A stretch of 64,000 nt of DNA from Streptomyces sp. NRRL S-340 (GCF_000720185.1 NZ_JOIY01000014.1:237874-301873); one strand, 5' to 3'. Numbered from the stretch's first letter, positions 43,022 through 52,742 are shown. The notes: a model not told the origin generated them from the sequence alone. Program-made: numbers and translations.

Positions 43022-43087
43022 GGTCCGGCAACCGCCTTGCGCCGGTCCGGCAACCGCCTTGCGTCGGTCCGGCAACCGCCTTGCGTC
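43022..43087. repeat. 22-bp tandem repeat, three copies
   Basis: Units 43022-43043, 43044-43065 and 43066-43087 are nearly identical (GGTCCGGCAACCGCCTTGCG plus two bases). Diverged GGTCCGGCG/GACCG units continue to about 43270, filling the gap before the LysR gene. No gene is seen in 42984-43345. Confidence 0.85.
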
Positions 43088-43345
43088 GGTCCGGCGGCCG
43101 GGCCGTCCCGCAACCGCACTTCGCCAGCCCGCCCGACGGGCCGCCGGTCCGGTGACCGTTCTTCACCGGCTGGAGAGGGGGCCGGACCGGCAACCGCCTT
43201 CCGCCAGGTCCGGCGACCGTCCTCCGCCGGTCCGGCAGCGGTCCTCCGCCGGTCCCGGCCGCCGGTCCCGCGCGGAACCATCGCCCGCCGGAGGCCGGCC
43301 GCCGCGTCCGGCACCGTCGCCCGTGTGCCGCACGGCGTCGCCGGG

Positions 43346-44263
43346 TCACGCCGACCGGTCGAGCAGGACCTCCTTCTCCGCGCCGAGCTGCCGGCCGCAG
43401 TAGGCGAGGGCGCGGATGCGCGCGTTCTCCTCGGTGGTGCGCCACACGAGGGCCACCGACGTCGTCGGCAGGTCCCGGATCGGGACGAAGGCGACGTCGG
43501 GCTGGGCGTAGTAGCGCGCCACCGACTCGGCGAGCGGTGCGACGCCCTGGCCCGCCGCCGTCAGCGACAGGATCTCCTGGCAGGTCCGCACCTCCTGCCC
43601 GAGCCGCAGCGTGCGGCCCGCGGGGGTCACCAGCGGCACCTGGTGGTCGCGCCAGTAGCTGGGCGCCGTGTTGGCCAGGCGGAAGACCGTTTCTCCCGCG
43701 ATGTCCTCGATCCGCACGGAGACGCGGCCGGCCAGCGGGTGGTCCAGCGCCACGGCCAGCACCCGGGGCTCGTGGCCGAGGACCGGACCGACCGTCAGGT
43801 CCGGCTCGCGGATGGGCAGGCGGGCCACCAGCATGTCCACCTCGCCGCGCCGCAGCGGCCCGAGCAGGTCGACGCAGGGCACCTCGCGCAGGACGATCCG
43901 GCACTCGGGGGCGTAGGCGCGCGCGGCCCGGATCAGCTTGGCCGCGTACCCGCCGCCGGCGGCGCCGGTGAAGCCCAGCCGGGTGGTGCCCGCGGTGCCG
44001 CGCGACTGGGCGACGGCCTCGCTGTACGCGTCGTTCAACTGCTCGTACAGCGGCCGCAGCCGGTCGATCAGCACCTGTCCCAGGGCGGTCACCCGCACAT
44101 GCCGGCTGGACCGGTCGAAGAGCTGCCCTCCCACCTTCTGCTCGGCGTCCCGTAACAGGCGGCTGACCCGGGACTGCGAGATGTGGAGTTCGTGGGCCGT
44201 CCGGCCGAAGTGAAGCTGCTCGCTGAGGGTGATGAGGCATTCGATCTCACGCAGTTCGAGCAC
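43346..44263 (-). CDS. LysR-family regulator with a TTA codon
   Basis: The 305-residue protein has LREIECLITLSEQLHFGRTA and the recognition region ISQSRVSRLLRDAEQKVGG, then a LysR effector domain (TTRLGFTGAAGGGYAAKLI, VARLPIREPDL, LSLTAAGQGVAPLAES). A TTA leucine codon (complement of 44153-44155, in SRLLRD) places it under bldA control. It is convergent with the beta-lysine operon and is its most likely regulator. Confidence 0.9.
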   Translation of the reverse strand: MLELREIECLITLSEQLHFGRTAHELHISQSRVSRLLRDAEQKVGGQLFDRSSRHVRVTALGQVLIDRLRPLYEQLNDAYSEAVAQSRGTAGTTRLGFTGAAGGGYAAKLIRAARAYAPECRIVLREVPCVDLLGPLRRGEVDMLVARLPIREPDLTVGPVLGHEPRVLAVALDHPLAGRVSVRIEDIAGETVFRLANTAPSYWRDHQVPLVTPAGRTLRLGQEVRTCQEILSLTAAGQGVAPLAESVARYYAQPDVAFVPIRDLPTTSVALVWRTTEENARIRALAYCGRQLGAEKEVLLDRSA

Positions 44264-44893
44264 TCCCTGCTCCCCCTAGTTCTCGATGCCACTGTCCATG
44301 GATACCTGGTCATATGAACGGAAAGCCATTCTTTCACTGAAGGCCGGGGGCCGGCGGGGACACCGGAGTCCGGCGGATCACCGTCCCCGCCGGGTACGGC
44401 CTCCGGACCGGGAACGGCGAGCGCGTCCCCGCCGGGCCGGCCGCGCGCTGTCCGACGCCTGGGCCCGGCGCACTCACCAGCGGGCCGCCCGTCAGGACGA
44501 GGCCGGCGCGCTCCGCCGGCTGCGCCCGCATCCGCCCGCGCGGCATCCGCTCCTCTCCGGCCAGGTGCTCGACGAGGCCGGCGCGCGTGGCGGCACCGAG
44601 GCCAGCGGCCGGCCGTGGTCCACCGCCGTCTGTCCTGCGGGCAACTGCGCGACCACCTCGCGGGGGAAGTCCCGGAAGAGTTCGCCGCGCTGCCGGCCGG
44701 CCTGGGCCTGGCCGTCGCGCAAGGCGCGCTGGACCGCGTCACCGACACCGTCCGGCGCATCACCGTCCGGCGCGTCACCGTCCGGCGCGTCACCGTCCGG
44801 CGCGTCACCGTCCGGCGCATCACCGGCCGGCGCGTCACCGGCCGGCCCCGGGCACCTTCCGTGCCCTGCTGGACAGGGCCGCGAGGACAGGCG
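44264..44893. other. 630-base gap, possibly decayed sequence
   Basis: No intact gene is convincing. A plus-strand frame around 44640-44740 ([14 protein letters not shown] and following) looks briefly protein-like and then runs into a 15-base tandem repeat, so it may be a degraded gene. Confidence 0.35.
44746..44850. repeat. 15-bp tandem repeat, seven copies
   Basis: The unit CACCGTCCGGCGCGT repeats from 44746; the last two copies read CACCGGCCGG. The period keeps reading frame but no gene uses it. There are no spacers, so this is not CRISPR. Confidence 0.9.
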
Positions 44894-45430
44894 TCAGGCA
44901 GCGCCGGCCGGGTGTACGCGGAGGTGGTCGCGGGTGACCCTGGTGATCTCGTGCCAGAACGGCACCGCGGTCAGGTAGAGCCCCAGTGCGCTGAGGATCC
45001 CCAGGGAGACGTCCACGCTGACGCGTCCCTGCCGGGCCCAGTAGACGTCCTTGAGGTCGAGCAGCAGGGCGAACTCGTCGGCGATCAGCGCCGAACCCGC
45101 GCCGTACAGGGCGCCGATCCCCGGGTGGCCGACGTACGCGTCGTCACCGCGGACGGCCACCAGTCCGACCCCCGCGAGCGTGGCGATACCGAAGTTGTAG
45201 TGGTGCAGGTGGGTCCGGTCGGCGGAGACGTTTCCCCAGGGCAGCCAGCCGCCCCGGATGCCGTGGGTGATCAGCCGTGCCGTGCCGAAGGTGCAGCCGA
45301 AGCCGAGCCAGGCCGCCATGAGCGAGCGCTGGGTGGGCACGGTGTGCTCGTGCAGCGCCCGGCGCCAGCGTTCCCGCAGGGGCAGGCGCCGGCGGTGGCC
45401 CGAGGGCCGGGACGTGCGCGCTGAGGCCAT
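44894..45430 (-). CDS. Integral membrane protein with HLHHYNFGI motif
   Basis: The 178-residue protein has a basic N-terminus (about 40 residues) and four to five hydrophobic segments. The loop [18 protein letters not shown] is rich in His and could bind metal. ATG 45430 was chosen for AGGAG six bases upstream; longer forms lack a ribosome site. I recall similar unnamed membrane proteins in actinomycetes but know no function. The start region 45431-45806 holds repeats. Confidence 0.75.
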   Translation of the reverse strand: MASARTSRPSGHRRRLPLRERWRRALHEHTVPTQRSLMAAWLGFGCTFGTARLITHGIRGGWLPWGNVSADRTHLHHYNFGIATLAGVGLVAVRGDDAYVGHPGIGALYGAGSALIADEFALLLDLKDVYWARQGRVSVDVSLGILSALGLYLTAVPFWHEITRVTRDHLRVHPAGAA

Positions 45431-45570
45431 GCTCGCTCCTGATCGTCGCCCGAGTGACCGGGGACCCGCGCGGACGCGCCCGGACACCGGCCAGACCTAC
45501 CACCGGGCGGCCGGCCTGAAGCCGGGGCGTCCCCTGGACGGCGCAGTGCGAGGGGAACGCCGGCGGGGGC

Positions 45571-45650
45571 GCGGGCAGTGGGTGCCGGTAGGGGCGCCTG
45601 CAGTGGGTTCCGGGAGGGATGCGGGCAGTGGGTTCCGGGAGGGACGACGA
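45571..45650. repeat. About 25-bp tandem repeat, three copies
   Basis: Three imperfect units containing GCAGTGGGTTCCGGGAGGG lie between the membrane protein and the TPR-WD40 gene. The rest of the gap to 45806 shows no gene. Confidence 0.7.
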
Positions 45651-45806
45651 CAGGGACGCGGGCAGGGCATGGCAACGCGGGGGCAGCGGCGGGGCGGGGG
45701 CGGGACCGGCGGCGCCCCCCGGCCCCTGCCCCCTGCCGCGCGGTCCGCGCGCCGCGGAGGTCGGTCCCGGCCGGTCCGCGTGGCGCCCTCGCCCCTTACG
45801 GCCTCC

Positions 45807-48800
45807 TCACTCCTCGCGGGTCCCTTCGCTCCCCGCGGCCCGGCCGCTCTCTTCGCCCCCCGCGGTGCCCGCGCCCCCTGCGCTCCCTTCGGTGCCTGTG
45901 GTCCCTGCCGCCAGGACCGTCACCTCCGAGTCGTAGGCCACGGCCAGCCGCCCGCCGGGTGCCAGTGCCACGGCGCCGACCGGAGCGGTCACCACCACGT
46001 CGGGGCCGACCTGTTGACGGCCGGCCAGGTCCCACACCCGGACCCGGCCGTCACCGCCACCGGTGAGGGCGACCGCGCGGCCGTCCAGGACGCCCGTCGT
46101 CAGCGCGGAGGCATGGACGTCGTGCACCGCCAGGTCCCCGGCGAGGGCCGTACCGGTCGCCAGGTCAAACAGCCGCAGGACCGCCTTGTCGTTCACCTCG
46201 CAGAGGGTGACCAGGACGGGCCTGCCGTCGAGGACCGCGGTCGCCACCCCTTCGACGTACTCGTCGGGTCCGTCCCCGTCCGGCAGTTCCAGGACGCAGA
46301 AGGGCGTGCCGACCCGCGTGGCCGTGGCCGCGTCCCGCACCAGGACCGTGCCGGCGGCGTCGACGGTGACCACGACGGTGCGGCCGTCCAGCCGCGCGAA
46401 CGCCGCGCCCTCCACGTCGTCTTCGTGGCCCGGCAGCGGACCGTGCAGCAGTTGACGGCTCGTCAGGTCCCATATGCCGGCTTCCCCTGCGCCGTCGCCG
46501 GTGACCAGGACGGGCCGGCCGTCGAGCCGGGCCGTCGCGAGGGACGTGACGCCGCCGTCGGGCGCCAGCGGTTCTCCCGACTGGGCTCCGGTGGCCGGGT
46601 CCCACAGCCGGACGGTCTCGTGGAGGGCGCCGGTGACCACGGTGGGGCGGCCCTCGATCTCCGCCGTCGCCACCGCCGTCAGCATGTTCGCGTGGCCGGT
46701 CAGCTCGCAGACCGGCTCGCCCGTGGCGAGGTCCCATATCCGGCCCGTGCCGCCCTCGTCGGCACTGACCAGGAGCGCCCGGCCGTCCAGCTCCGTCGTC
46801 GTGAGAGCGGCCACGAAGTCGCGATGACCGGAGGACGGGACGGGGCGCGCCGGGCCGGGGGACGGTTCCCACACCCGGATCTTCCCGTCCGCGCAGGCGA
46901 GGACGGCCAGGACCCGTCCCTCGGCCTCGGCGACGGCCACCGCGCCGATGCGGCCGCCGGAACCGGCGAAGACGGATCCCCGTTCCTCGCCGGTGGCCAG
47001 GTCACAGATCCGGGCCACGCGCGCGGAGCCGCCGGTCACCACGTGGGGACGGCCGCCCGGCCGTGCGAGCGCCGCGCCCCGTGTGCCGCCGAACTCGCCG
47101 GCCTCGCTCGTGAGCGTCGCGCCCACCTGCTCGTTGCCCGCCAGGTCCCACACGACGACCTGACCGCCCGGGCTGCCCGCGACACCGACCGGGCGGCCGT
47201 CCAGGACCGCCGTGCTCAGGCACTCCACCCCGGTGTCGTGCAGCCGCAGCGGCTGCTGGACCTGCTTGCCCTTGGCGAGGTCCCAGATCCGTACGGTCCC
47301 CTCCTCGTCGCCCGTGACCGCCACCGTGCGGCGGCCGATCACCGCCGTGGCCACCGCCCGCACCGCGGTGCCGCCGGCCAGCGGAGCACCGGCCGGCTTG
47401 CCCGTGGCCGCATCCCAGACCCGTACGACTCCCGCCTCGTCGCCCGTGACCGCCACCGCGCGGCCGCGGACCACGGCCGTGGCCACCGCGGTCACCCGGC
47501 CGGAGTGACCGGTCAGGGGCGGGCACACGGCCTGGCGGGCCGCCAGGTCCCAGAGGCGTACGGTCCGGTCGCGCCCCCCGCTGACCAGCAGCGTACGGCC
47601 GTCCACGGCGGTCACCGCCACCGCGGCCACCTCGTCCTCGTGGCCGCGCAGGGCCGCCCCGCTCTCCTGGCCGGTGGTCAGGTCCCACACCCGTACCGCG
47701 CCGTCCGCGCCGCCCGTGACCGCGACCGGCCGGCCGTCGACCGTGGCCGTGGCCACGCAGGTCACCGGGCCCTCGTGAGCCGCCGCGGTGAAGCGGAACC
47801 CGCCGAGCTGAGTGCCGGTGGACCATTCGACACGCCCCCACCGCGGTGCGGGCGCCTCCGGCAGCGCCACCGCGCTGATCCGCGCCGACAGCCCGGGATC
47901 CTTGCGCCGCGCGGCGTCCAGCGCCAGCACCTGGCGGCGTACGGCGGGGGAGGCGCAGCCGTGCAGTTCGGCCGAGGTGCGGTAGACGTCGGCGACCGGG
48001 CCCGGCGCCAGGTCGAGCAGGGGCAGCACCGTGGCCGGGTCGGCGGTGACCAGGAACCGGGCGTCCTCGCGCAGCGCGCCGGCCAGGTGGAAGGCGGCCT
48101 CCTGGCTCAGGCCCGGATCGGCCCCCTCGGCGGCGGCCCGCAGTTCGCCGACCGCCCGCTCCGTGTCGCCGGACTCCGCGAGCAGTGTGCCGAGCACCAG
48201 CCGGGCGCGCTGCACGTGCCGGTGGTCCCCGGCCGCGGCCACCGCACGCAGCCGCTGTTCGGCCTCCCGCAGGTCGCCCTCCGCGTGGTACATCCGGGCC
48301 ACGTCGATCGCCACCGCGGCGGCGAGGTGCGGGTCGGGATCCGCCTCGGCCACCGCCTCCAGGCAGGCCCTCGCCTCGTCGTACGCGCCGAGTTCGGTCA
48401 GCACCTCGCTCAGCTGTATCCGCGCCCGCCCCGCCATCGCGGTGCTGTCGGCGGCCGCCGCCTCCTCGTACAGCGCGCGGGCTGCCGCGAGGTCACCGGC
48501 GCGCCGCATCAGCAGGGCGAGATCGAAGGCCGCGCGCGTCACGACGAACGCCTGTCCGGACTCGTGCGCCCTGCGCAGCAACGGCAGCGCCCGCTCGTCC
48601 TGCCCCGCCTCCGCGTACAGGTGGCCCAGGGAGAGCGACGCGTTCACCGCGACCCGCTCCACGTCACAAGCGGCGGCCAGGGCGAGTTGCTCGGACGCCC
48701 GCGCGAGGTCTCCCGTCCGGGCGTAGATCGCGCCCCGGTGGTAGGCGACGTCCGGCTCCGCCTGCGCTCCGGCGAGCGCCAGCGCGCGGTCCAGCGCCGC

Positions 48801-49079
48801 CAGGGCCTCGGCGTGGCGATCGTTCACCGTCTCCCACAGACACGTGACGATCTCGGCCGCCGCCCGCAGGTCGGGCTGCCCGCCGGCCCGCGCGGCCTCG
48901 GCCAGCCGCAGCGCCTCCTCGACCTGCCCGTCATTGATCAGGCTGTCCAGCCGCTCCGTCAGGCTCCGGTAGGTCATGCCCATCGTCGCCAGCGTTCCCT
49001 GGAGCGCGTCGAGGTTCTGCTGCACGCGTCGCTGCCGCCTCCCGCGCAGCCAGCCCCCGCGTCCGCCCGAGTCGTTCAT
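45807..49079 (-). CDS. Large TPR-WD40 repeat protein
   Basis: The 1090-residue protein has an N-terminal helical part of about 400 residues with TPR-like units (VAYHRGAIYARTGDLARA, VNASLSLGHLYAEAGQDE) and then about a dozen WD40 units, recognised by repeats of GxVRVWDLTTG-type strands such as DGAVRVWDLTTGQ, DRTVRLWDLAARQ and EGTVRIWDLAKGK. Propellers of this size mediate protein-protein contacts. There is no signal peptide or membrane segment and no kinase domain. ATG 49079 has GGGGAGGAA upstream. Role unknown. Confidence 0.88.
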   Translation of the reverse strand: MNDSGGRGGWLRGRRQRRVQQNLDALQGTLATMGMTYRSLTERLDSLINDGQVEEALRLAEAARAGGQPDLRAAAEIVTCLWETVNDRHAEALAALDRALALAGAQAEPDVAYHRGAIYARTGDLARASEQLALAAACDVERVAVNASLSLGHLYAEAGQDERALPLLRRAHESGQAFVVTRAAFDLALLMRRAGDLAAARALYEEAAAADSTAMAGRARIQLSEVLTELGAYDEARACLEAVAEADPDPHLAAAVAIDVARMYHAEGDLREAEQRLRAVAAAGDHRHVQRARLVLGTLLAESGDTERAVGELRAAAEGADPGLSQEAAFHLAGALREDARFLVTADPATVLPLLDLAPGPVADVYRTSAELHGCASPAVRRQVLALDAARRKDPGLSARISAVALPEAPAPRWGRVEWSTGTQLGGFRFTAAAHEGPVTCVATATVDGRPVAVTGGADGAVRVWDLTTGQESGAALRGHEDEVAAVAVTAVDGRTLLVSGGRDRTVRLWDLAARQAVCPPLTGHSGRVTAVATAVVRGRAVAVTGDEAGVVRVWDAATGKPAGAPLAGGTAVRAVATAVIGRRTVAVTGDEEGTVRIWDLAKGKQVQQPLRLHDTGVECLSTAVLDGRPVGVAGSPGGQVVVWDLAGNEQVGATLTSEAGEFGGTRGAALARPGGRPHVVTGGSARVARICDLATGEERGSVFAGSGGRIGAVAVAEAEGRVLAVLACADGKIRVWEPSPGPARPVPSSGHRDFVAALTTTELDGRALLVSADEGGTGRIWDLATGEPVCELTGHANMLTAVATAEIEGRPTVVTGALHETVRLWDPATGAQSGEPLAPDGGVTSLATARLDGRPVLVTGDGAGEAGIWDLTSRQLLHGPLPGHEDDVEGAAFARLDGRTVVVTVDAAGTVLVRDAATATRVGTPFCVLELPDGDGPDEYVEGVATAVLDGRPVLVTLCEVNDKAVLRLFDLATGTALAGDLAVHDVHASALTTGVLDGRAVALTGGGDGRVRVWDLAGRQQVGPDVVVTAPVGAVALAPGGRLAVAYDSEVTVLAAGTTGTEGSAGGAGTAGGEESGRAAGSEGTREE

Positions 49080-49408
49080 CGTCGCCGTTCCTCCCCTTGA
49101 TCGGTTGACCAAGCAGCGTACGCCCGGCTCCCTCGGTGGGTCCGGCCCTGCGGCGGGACGGCGGCCGCGTGCGGCGGCGCACCGCCTCGGCCGCAACACG
49201 CCCACTAGGAAGGGTAGGTGACGTTTGATCAGGAACAGTAGAAGAGCAGCCGGTCATGGTAGGGCGTCCGAGCGTGCCCGCTCGCACCACGGCCAGCGGG
49301 AGGGGGGTGGCCCGTCGCACCCCGCTGCCGCCCCGTCCTCTCCTTTCCTCCCCTCCGAGTCGCCGCGCCGTCGCCTCGCCGGGTCCGCCGTCCGGCCGTG
49401 CGGCCGGA
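49080..49408. other. 329-base gap, no gene seen
   Basis: Contains the ribosome site and probably the promoter of the TPR-WD40 gene and the 3' end of the hydrolase gene. No clear promoter pair or repeat was found. Confidence 0.4.
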
Positions 49409-50137
49409 TCAGTCGAGCTCGAGCAGGAGTTCACTCAGTTCGGCCGGCATGGTGATCATGCAGTCGTGCCCGGTGGGCAGTTCCCGGACGCGAGCCGGAG
49501 AACCGTTGGGCTGAATCGCGGGAACGGGCCGCCGTACGATGCCTTCCGGCCGCACGCCGACGCAGTGGATGTGGGTGCGCGGAACCGCGCGCAAGGCCGG
49601 GTTGTCCAGCCGGACCGGTTGCCGCAGGCAGCGCACGGGCTGGTCGGAGAGCATCGAGCGCAGCCAGGCGACGTCCGCCGGGTCGGTGACCCCGAACAGA
49701 CCGAAGGGAGCGGGCAGTTCGGGCGGCGGCGGAACGCGCCACCCACTGCCCGACGTCATCGCCCGGTCGATCAGGTCGCGGGTCACGGGCTGGACGTCGG
49801 CGGCACTCTCGCCGTGCTCCGGGACCATCGCGTCGAGGTACACGAGGTGCGCGATCCTGTCCGGGACCTGGTTGGCCGCGGACGAGATGACCAGTCCGGC
49901 GTAGCTGTGCCCCACGAGGACCACGTCGGTCAGGTCCTCCTCGTCGATCAGCCGCAGGACGTCCTCGACATGGGTGTCGAGACCCACGTCGGGACCGAGC
50001 AGGTGCGCCTTGTCGCCGTAGCCGGTCAGCGACGGGGCGAGCACGCGGTGTCCCGCCGACTCCAGCAGCGGGACCACCCGCTCCCAGCACCGGCCGCTGT
50101 GCCAGGCGCCGTGCACCAGCAGGAATGTCGACGTCAT
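49409..50137 (-). CDS. Alpha/beta-hydrolase (plant-esterase-like)
   Basis: The 242-residue protein starts TSTFLLVHGAWHSGRCWERV, the signature of the salicylic-acid-binding/MES-like hydrolases, with Ser78 in VLVGHSYAGLVI and His in ELPTGHDCMITMP. It is divergent from an HxlR regulator, which probably controls it. Likely an esterase or hydroxynitrile-lyase-like enzyme acting on small esters. Confidence 0.88.
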   Translation of the reverse strand: MTSTFLLVHGAWHSGRCWERVVPLLESAGHRVLAPSLTGYGDKAHLLGPDVGLDTHVEDVLRLIDEEDLTDVVLVGHSYAGLVISSAANQVPDRIAHLVYLDAMVPEHGESAADVQPVTRDLIDRAMTSGSGWRVPPPPELPAPFGLFGVTDPADVAWLRSMLSDQPVRCLRQPVRLDNPALRAVPRTHIHCVGVRPEGIVRRPVPAIQPNGSPARVRELPTGHDCMITMPAELSELLLELD

Positions 50138-50293
50138 GGGAAAACGGTCTCCCTCTTCGGGGCGGGGAGGCACGCGGACATGGTGGTTCCTTCTGGTGCC
50201 TCGGTACTCTTCGAGAACCGGAAACATCGTGGCGCGCCCGCCACGTCGTGACAATCAGGCACTTTTCGGTGCCCCGGTTCCCAGGAGGTAACC
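50138..50293. promoter_or_regulatory. Divergent promoter, hydrolase / HxlR regulator
   Basis: The 156-base gap is AT-richer than its surroundings and contains GGCAC-TTTTCG-GTGCC around 50260-50275, a weak palindrome that could serve the HxlR protein. Confidence 0.4.
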
Positions 50294-50683
50294 ATGAGCG
50301 CAGTGGGCGGCGAGCCGGGGCCGGTGGGGGAGGACCCGTGCCGGACCCGTGAAGTGCTCGACATCGTCGGCAACAAGTGGTCGCTGCTGGTCGTGCGCAA
50401 CCTCAGCGACGGACCGCGCCGCTTCACCGAACTGAAGCGTGCCATCGACGGGATCAGCCAGCGGATGCTCACCGTCACCCTGCGCGGCCTGGAACGCGAC
50501 GGAATCCTGACCCGGACCGTCCGCAACGTCATGCCGCCGCACGTCACCTACGCGCTGACCCCGATGGGCCGGACGCTCCGCGAAGCCACCCTGCCCCTGC
50601 TGGAGTGGAGCACCGCGCACCTGGCCCGCATCGACACCGCCCGCGCCGAGTACGACGCCCGCCCCCCGGCCCCGCCAGCCTAG
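50294..50683 (+). CDS. HxlR-family transcriptional regulator
   Basis: The 129-residue winged-helix protein has CRTREVLDIVGNKWSLLVVR and FTELKRAIDGISQRMLTVTL, the HxlR signature, including the conserved N-terminal Cys. It probably responds to electrophiles or reactive carbonyls and represses the divergent hydrolase. AGGAGG lies upstream of ATG 50294. Confidence 0.9.
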   Translation: MSAVGGEPGPVGEDPCRTREVLDIVGNKWSLLVVRNLSDGPRRFTELKRAIDGISQRMLTVTLRGLERDGILTRTVRNVMPPHVTYALTPMGRTLREATLPLLEWSTAHLARIDTARAEYDARPPAPPA

Positions 50684-51062
50684 GCCCTGTCCTCACGACA
50701 CCCGCGTCCTGCGCGGCGGCGCCGGGTCCGGCGGCCCGTCACGTCCTCGCGGTCAGGGCGCCAGGTGCGCGCCGGCGCGGACCGGCGGCGGGACCCGGCG
50801 GGCCGGGGGCGCCGCGCCGGGCGTCGTCCATGACGCCGGTTCGTCGCCGACCGCTCCCGCCGGGGGCTGCGAGAGGTGCCAGCGGGCGGCCGGGGCCCGG
50901 CGAGCCGGCCCGGCCGCTGACGGTTCCGCAGACCGGACCGCGCGGGTTCGGCGCCCGCCACCGGGCGGACTTCCACGCCGGCCCTCCGCTGGGGGTGCCG
51001 CGCCGCCGGGCCTGACGGGCCGCCGGACGTGACCGCGCGCGGGCGTGTGTTGCCGGTGAGGG
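50684..51062. other. 379-base gap between convergent genes, no gene seen
   Basis: Very GC-rich. The start (TAGGCCCTGTC) resembles the left part of the dispersed repeat at 42960-42983, but the match is short. Several GC hairpins are possible. Confidence 0.4.
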
Positions 51063-52742
51063 TCAGTGGGTGAAGGTGAACCAGTTGACGTTCACGAACT
51101 CGACGCTGCTCTCCGCGAACGTCAGGTAGAGGTCGTGGACACCGGTGACCGCGCGGGTGACGTTGGCGGGCACGGTGCGCCAGTTCTGCCAGCCGCCCGT
51201 GGAGCCGAGGTCGATCTCGGCGATCTGCGGTCCGGTGGCACTGTCCACCCGGACACGGATCGCGCCGCTGACGCCGGCGCCGACTCCGGAGGCGACCCGG
51301 GCCAGGAACTGCGCCGGGGACGTGGTCCCGAAGTCCACCGAGGCGTACTTCAGCCAGTCCCCGGCCGCGAGGTAGCCCACGTCGCGGCCGCCGCCGGTGT
51401 CGGTGCAGGTCTCGGTCTGCGCGCCGTTCTGGGCGGTGTGGTCCTCCGCCTGGATGGTGGAGTAGGCGCTCGTGCCGCCGCCCCCGGGCGGGGGGACCGT
51501 CCCCGAGCCGCCGGGGCCCAGGGTGATGGTCCATGAGGTGGGGGCGGGGTCCTGGAGGTGGCCGTCGACCGGGGCGCTGCCGGTGGGGCCGACGTCGTCG
51601 TACGGGAAGGCGTAGCCGATGGCCGCGTACTGGTGCACCAGGCGGGCGTAGTGGTTGGTGACCGACTCCGTGTAGTACTGGGCGGGCGTGACTCCGTTCG
51701 GCTGTGACGCGCCTCCGGGGACCAGGAGGCTGGAGCGGTTGAGGGCGGCCGCGAGGCGCGCGGCGACGGCGGCGCGGGCGTCGGGCCCGGAGTTGTACAG
51801 CGGCCCGCTCGCGCAGCCGAAGATGTCGGCGGCGGAGGGCTTGGTGAAGGGCACCCCGTGGGTGTCGAGCCCGGCGAACGTGAGCACGTCACCGCTGACG
51901 GTCCCGGAGTACGCGCCGACGGATCCCTGCCCGTCCACGGTGAGGGTGTGGGTGCGGTAGTAGTCCCACACGCGGTCCAGGTACGGCCGCCAGTACGCGC
52001 CGAAGTCCGTGGGGGCGTGGGAGGGCGCCAGCACGCGCAGCACCGTGCCCGAGGAGTCGGTCGCCACCAGCTGGTCCCAGGGTGCCCCGTCCGCCGCGTG
52101 CTGGGCCCGCAGCCCGGAGGCGATCGAGGCCAGGGCCCCCGAGGGCAGCGCGGGCACCGACTGGTTCCCGGCGGCACCGGTGGTGGCCATCGAGACGGGC
52201 AGGGCGACCATGTCGACGTAGCTGACGTTGGCGTACAGGTTCGCCGCGTTGTAGGTGAACTCGCAGAACGTCCAGCTGGTCGTCCAGTTGGGGTCGGTGC
52301 TGGTGAATCCGGGCTGCACCAGACCGGGCACGCCGCCGTTGCCGCCCGGCGGGTTGACGAAGAACTGGATCTTCCGACCGGTCGAGAACCAGACGCGGCC
52401 GCCGATCACGTAGTCGCCGAGCGTCAGCCGGGTGGGCGCGGAACCCGGACCGCCGAGCGCGATGGAGTAGTCGGGCACCGGTGTCAGGACCGAGGACGGG
52501 CTCGGCAGCCGGTGGAAGACGCCGTCCGCGGTGACGAAACCGGGCCATCCGGAGGTGTCGGCACCGGATATGTAGGCGTAGACCGGTGCGGAGCCGCCCG
52601 AGTTGTCGGCGAGCGCGATCGGCAGTGCGGCGGCGGGGGCGCCCGCTGCCGAGCGGGCGGCGGTGGCGGTACCGGCGGCGGTCAGGGGCAGAGCGGTCGC
52701 GGTGGCCGCCGCGGCGGTGAGAAGGGCACGACGGGAGAGCAC
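51063..52742 (-). CDS. Secreted GH64 beta-1,3-glucanase with CBM6
   Basis: The 559-residue protein has a Tat-type signal (LSRRALLTAAAATATALPL), a GH64 catalytic domain to about residue 395 (IALADNSGGSAPVYAYISG, FTYNAANLYANVSYVDMVAL and DIFGCASGPLYNSGPDARA), a Gly/Pro linker (GPGGSGTVPPPGGGG), and a C-terminal CBM6-like domain beginning YSTIQAEDHTAQNGAQTE. GH64 enzymes cut beta-1,3-glucan to pentasaccharides. GTG 52742 has a full AGGAGG four bases upstream. A CebR-type operator overlaps the promoter. Confidence 0.92.
   Translation of the reverse strand: MLSRRALLTAAAATATALPLTAAGTATAARSAAGAPAAALPIALADNSGGSAPVYAYISGADTSGWPGFVTADGVFHRLPSPSSVLTPVPDYSIALGGPGSAPTRLTLGDYVIGGRVWFSTGRKIQFFVNPPGGNGGVPGLVQPGFTSTDPNWTTSWTFCEFTYNAANLYANVSYVDMVALPVSMATTGAAGNQSVPALPSGALASIASGLRAQHAADGAPWDQLVATDSSGTVLRVLAPSHAPTDFGAYWRPYLDRVWDYYRTHTLTVDGQGSVGAYSGTVSGDVLTFAGLDTHGVPFTKPSAADIFGCASGPLYNSGPDARAAVAARLAAALNRSSLLVPGGASQPNGVTPAQYYTESVTNHYARLVHQYAAIGYAFPYDDVGPTGSAPVDGHLQDPAPTSWTITLGPGGSGTVPPPGGGGTSAYSTIQAEDHTAQNGAQTETCTDTGGGRDVGYLAAGDWLKYASVDFGTTSPAQFLARVASGVGAGVSGAIRVRVDSATGPQIAEIDLGSTGGWQNWRTVPANVTRAVTGVHDLYLTFAESSVEFVNVNWFTFTH

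Noticed and set aside
44746..44850. CRISPR array
   Set aside because: Units are 15 bases and directly tandem, with no spacers and no cas genes.
45258..49100. A 1280-codon plus-strand frame opposite the TPR-WD40 gene
   Set aside because: Same shadow effect. The regularly spaced His/Arg/Gly pattern mirrors the WD40 repeats of the other strand and no family is recognisable.
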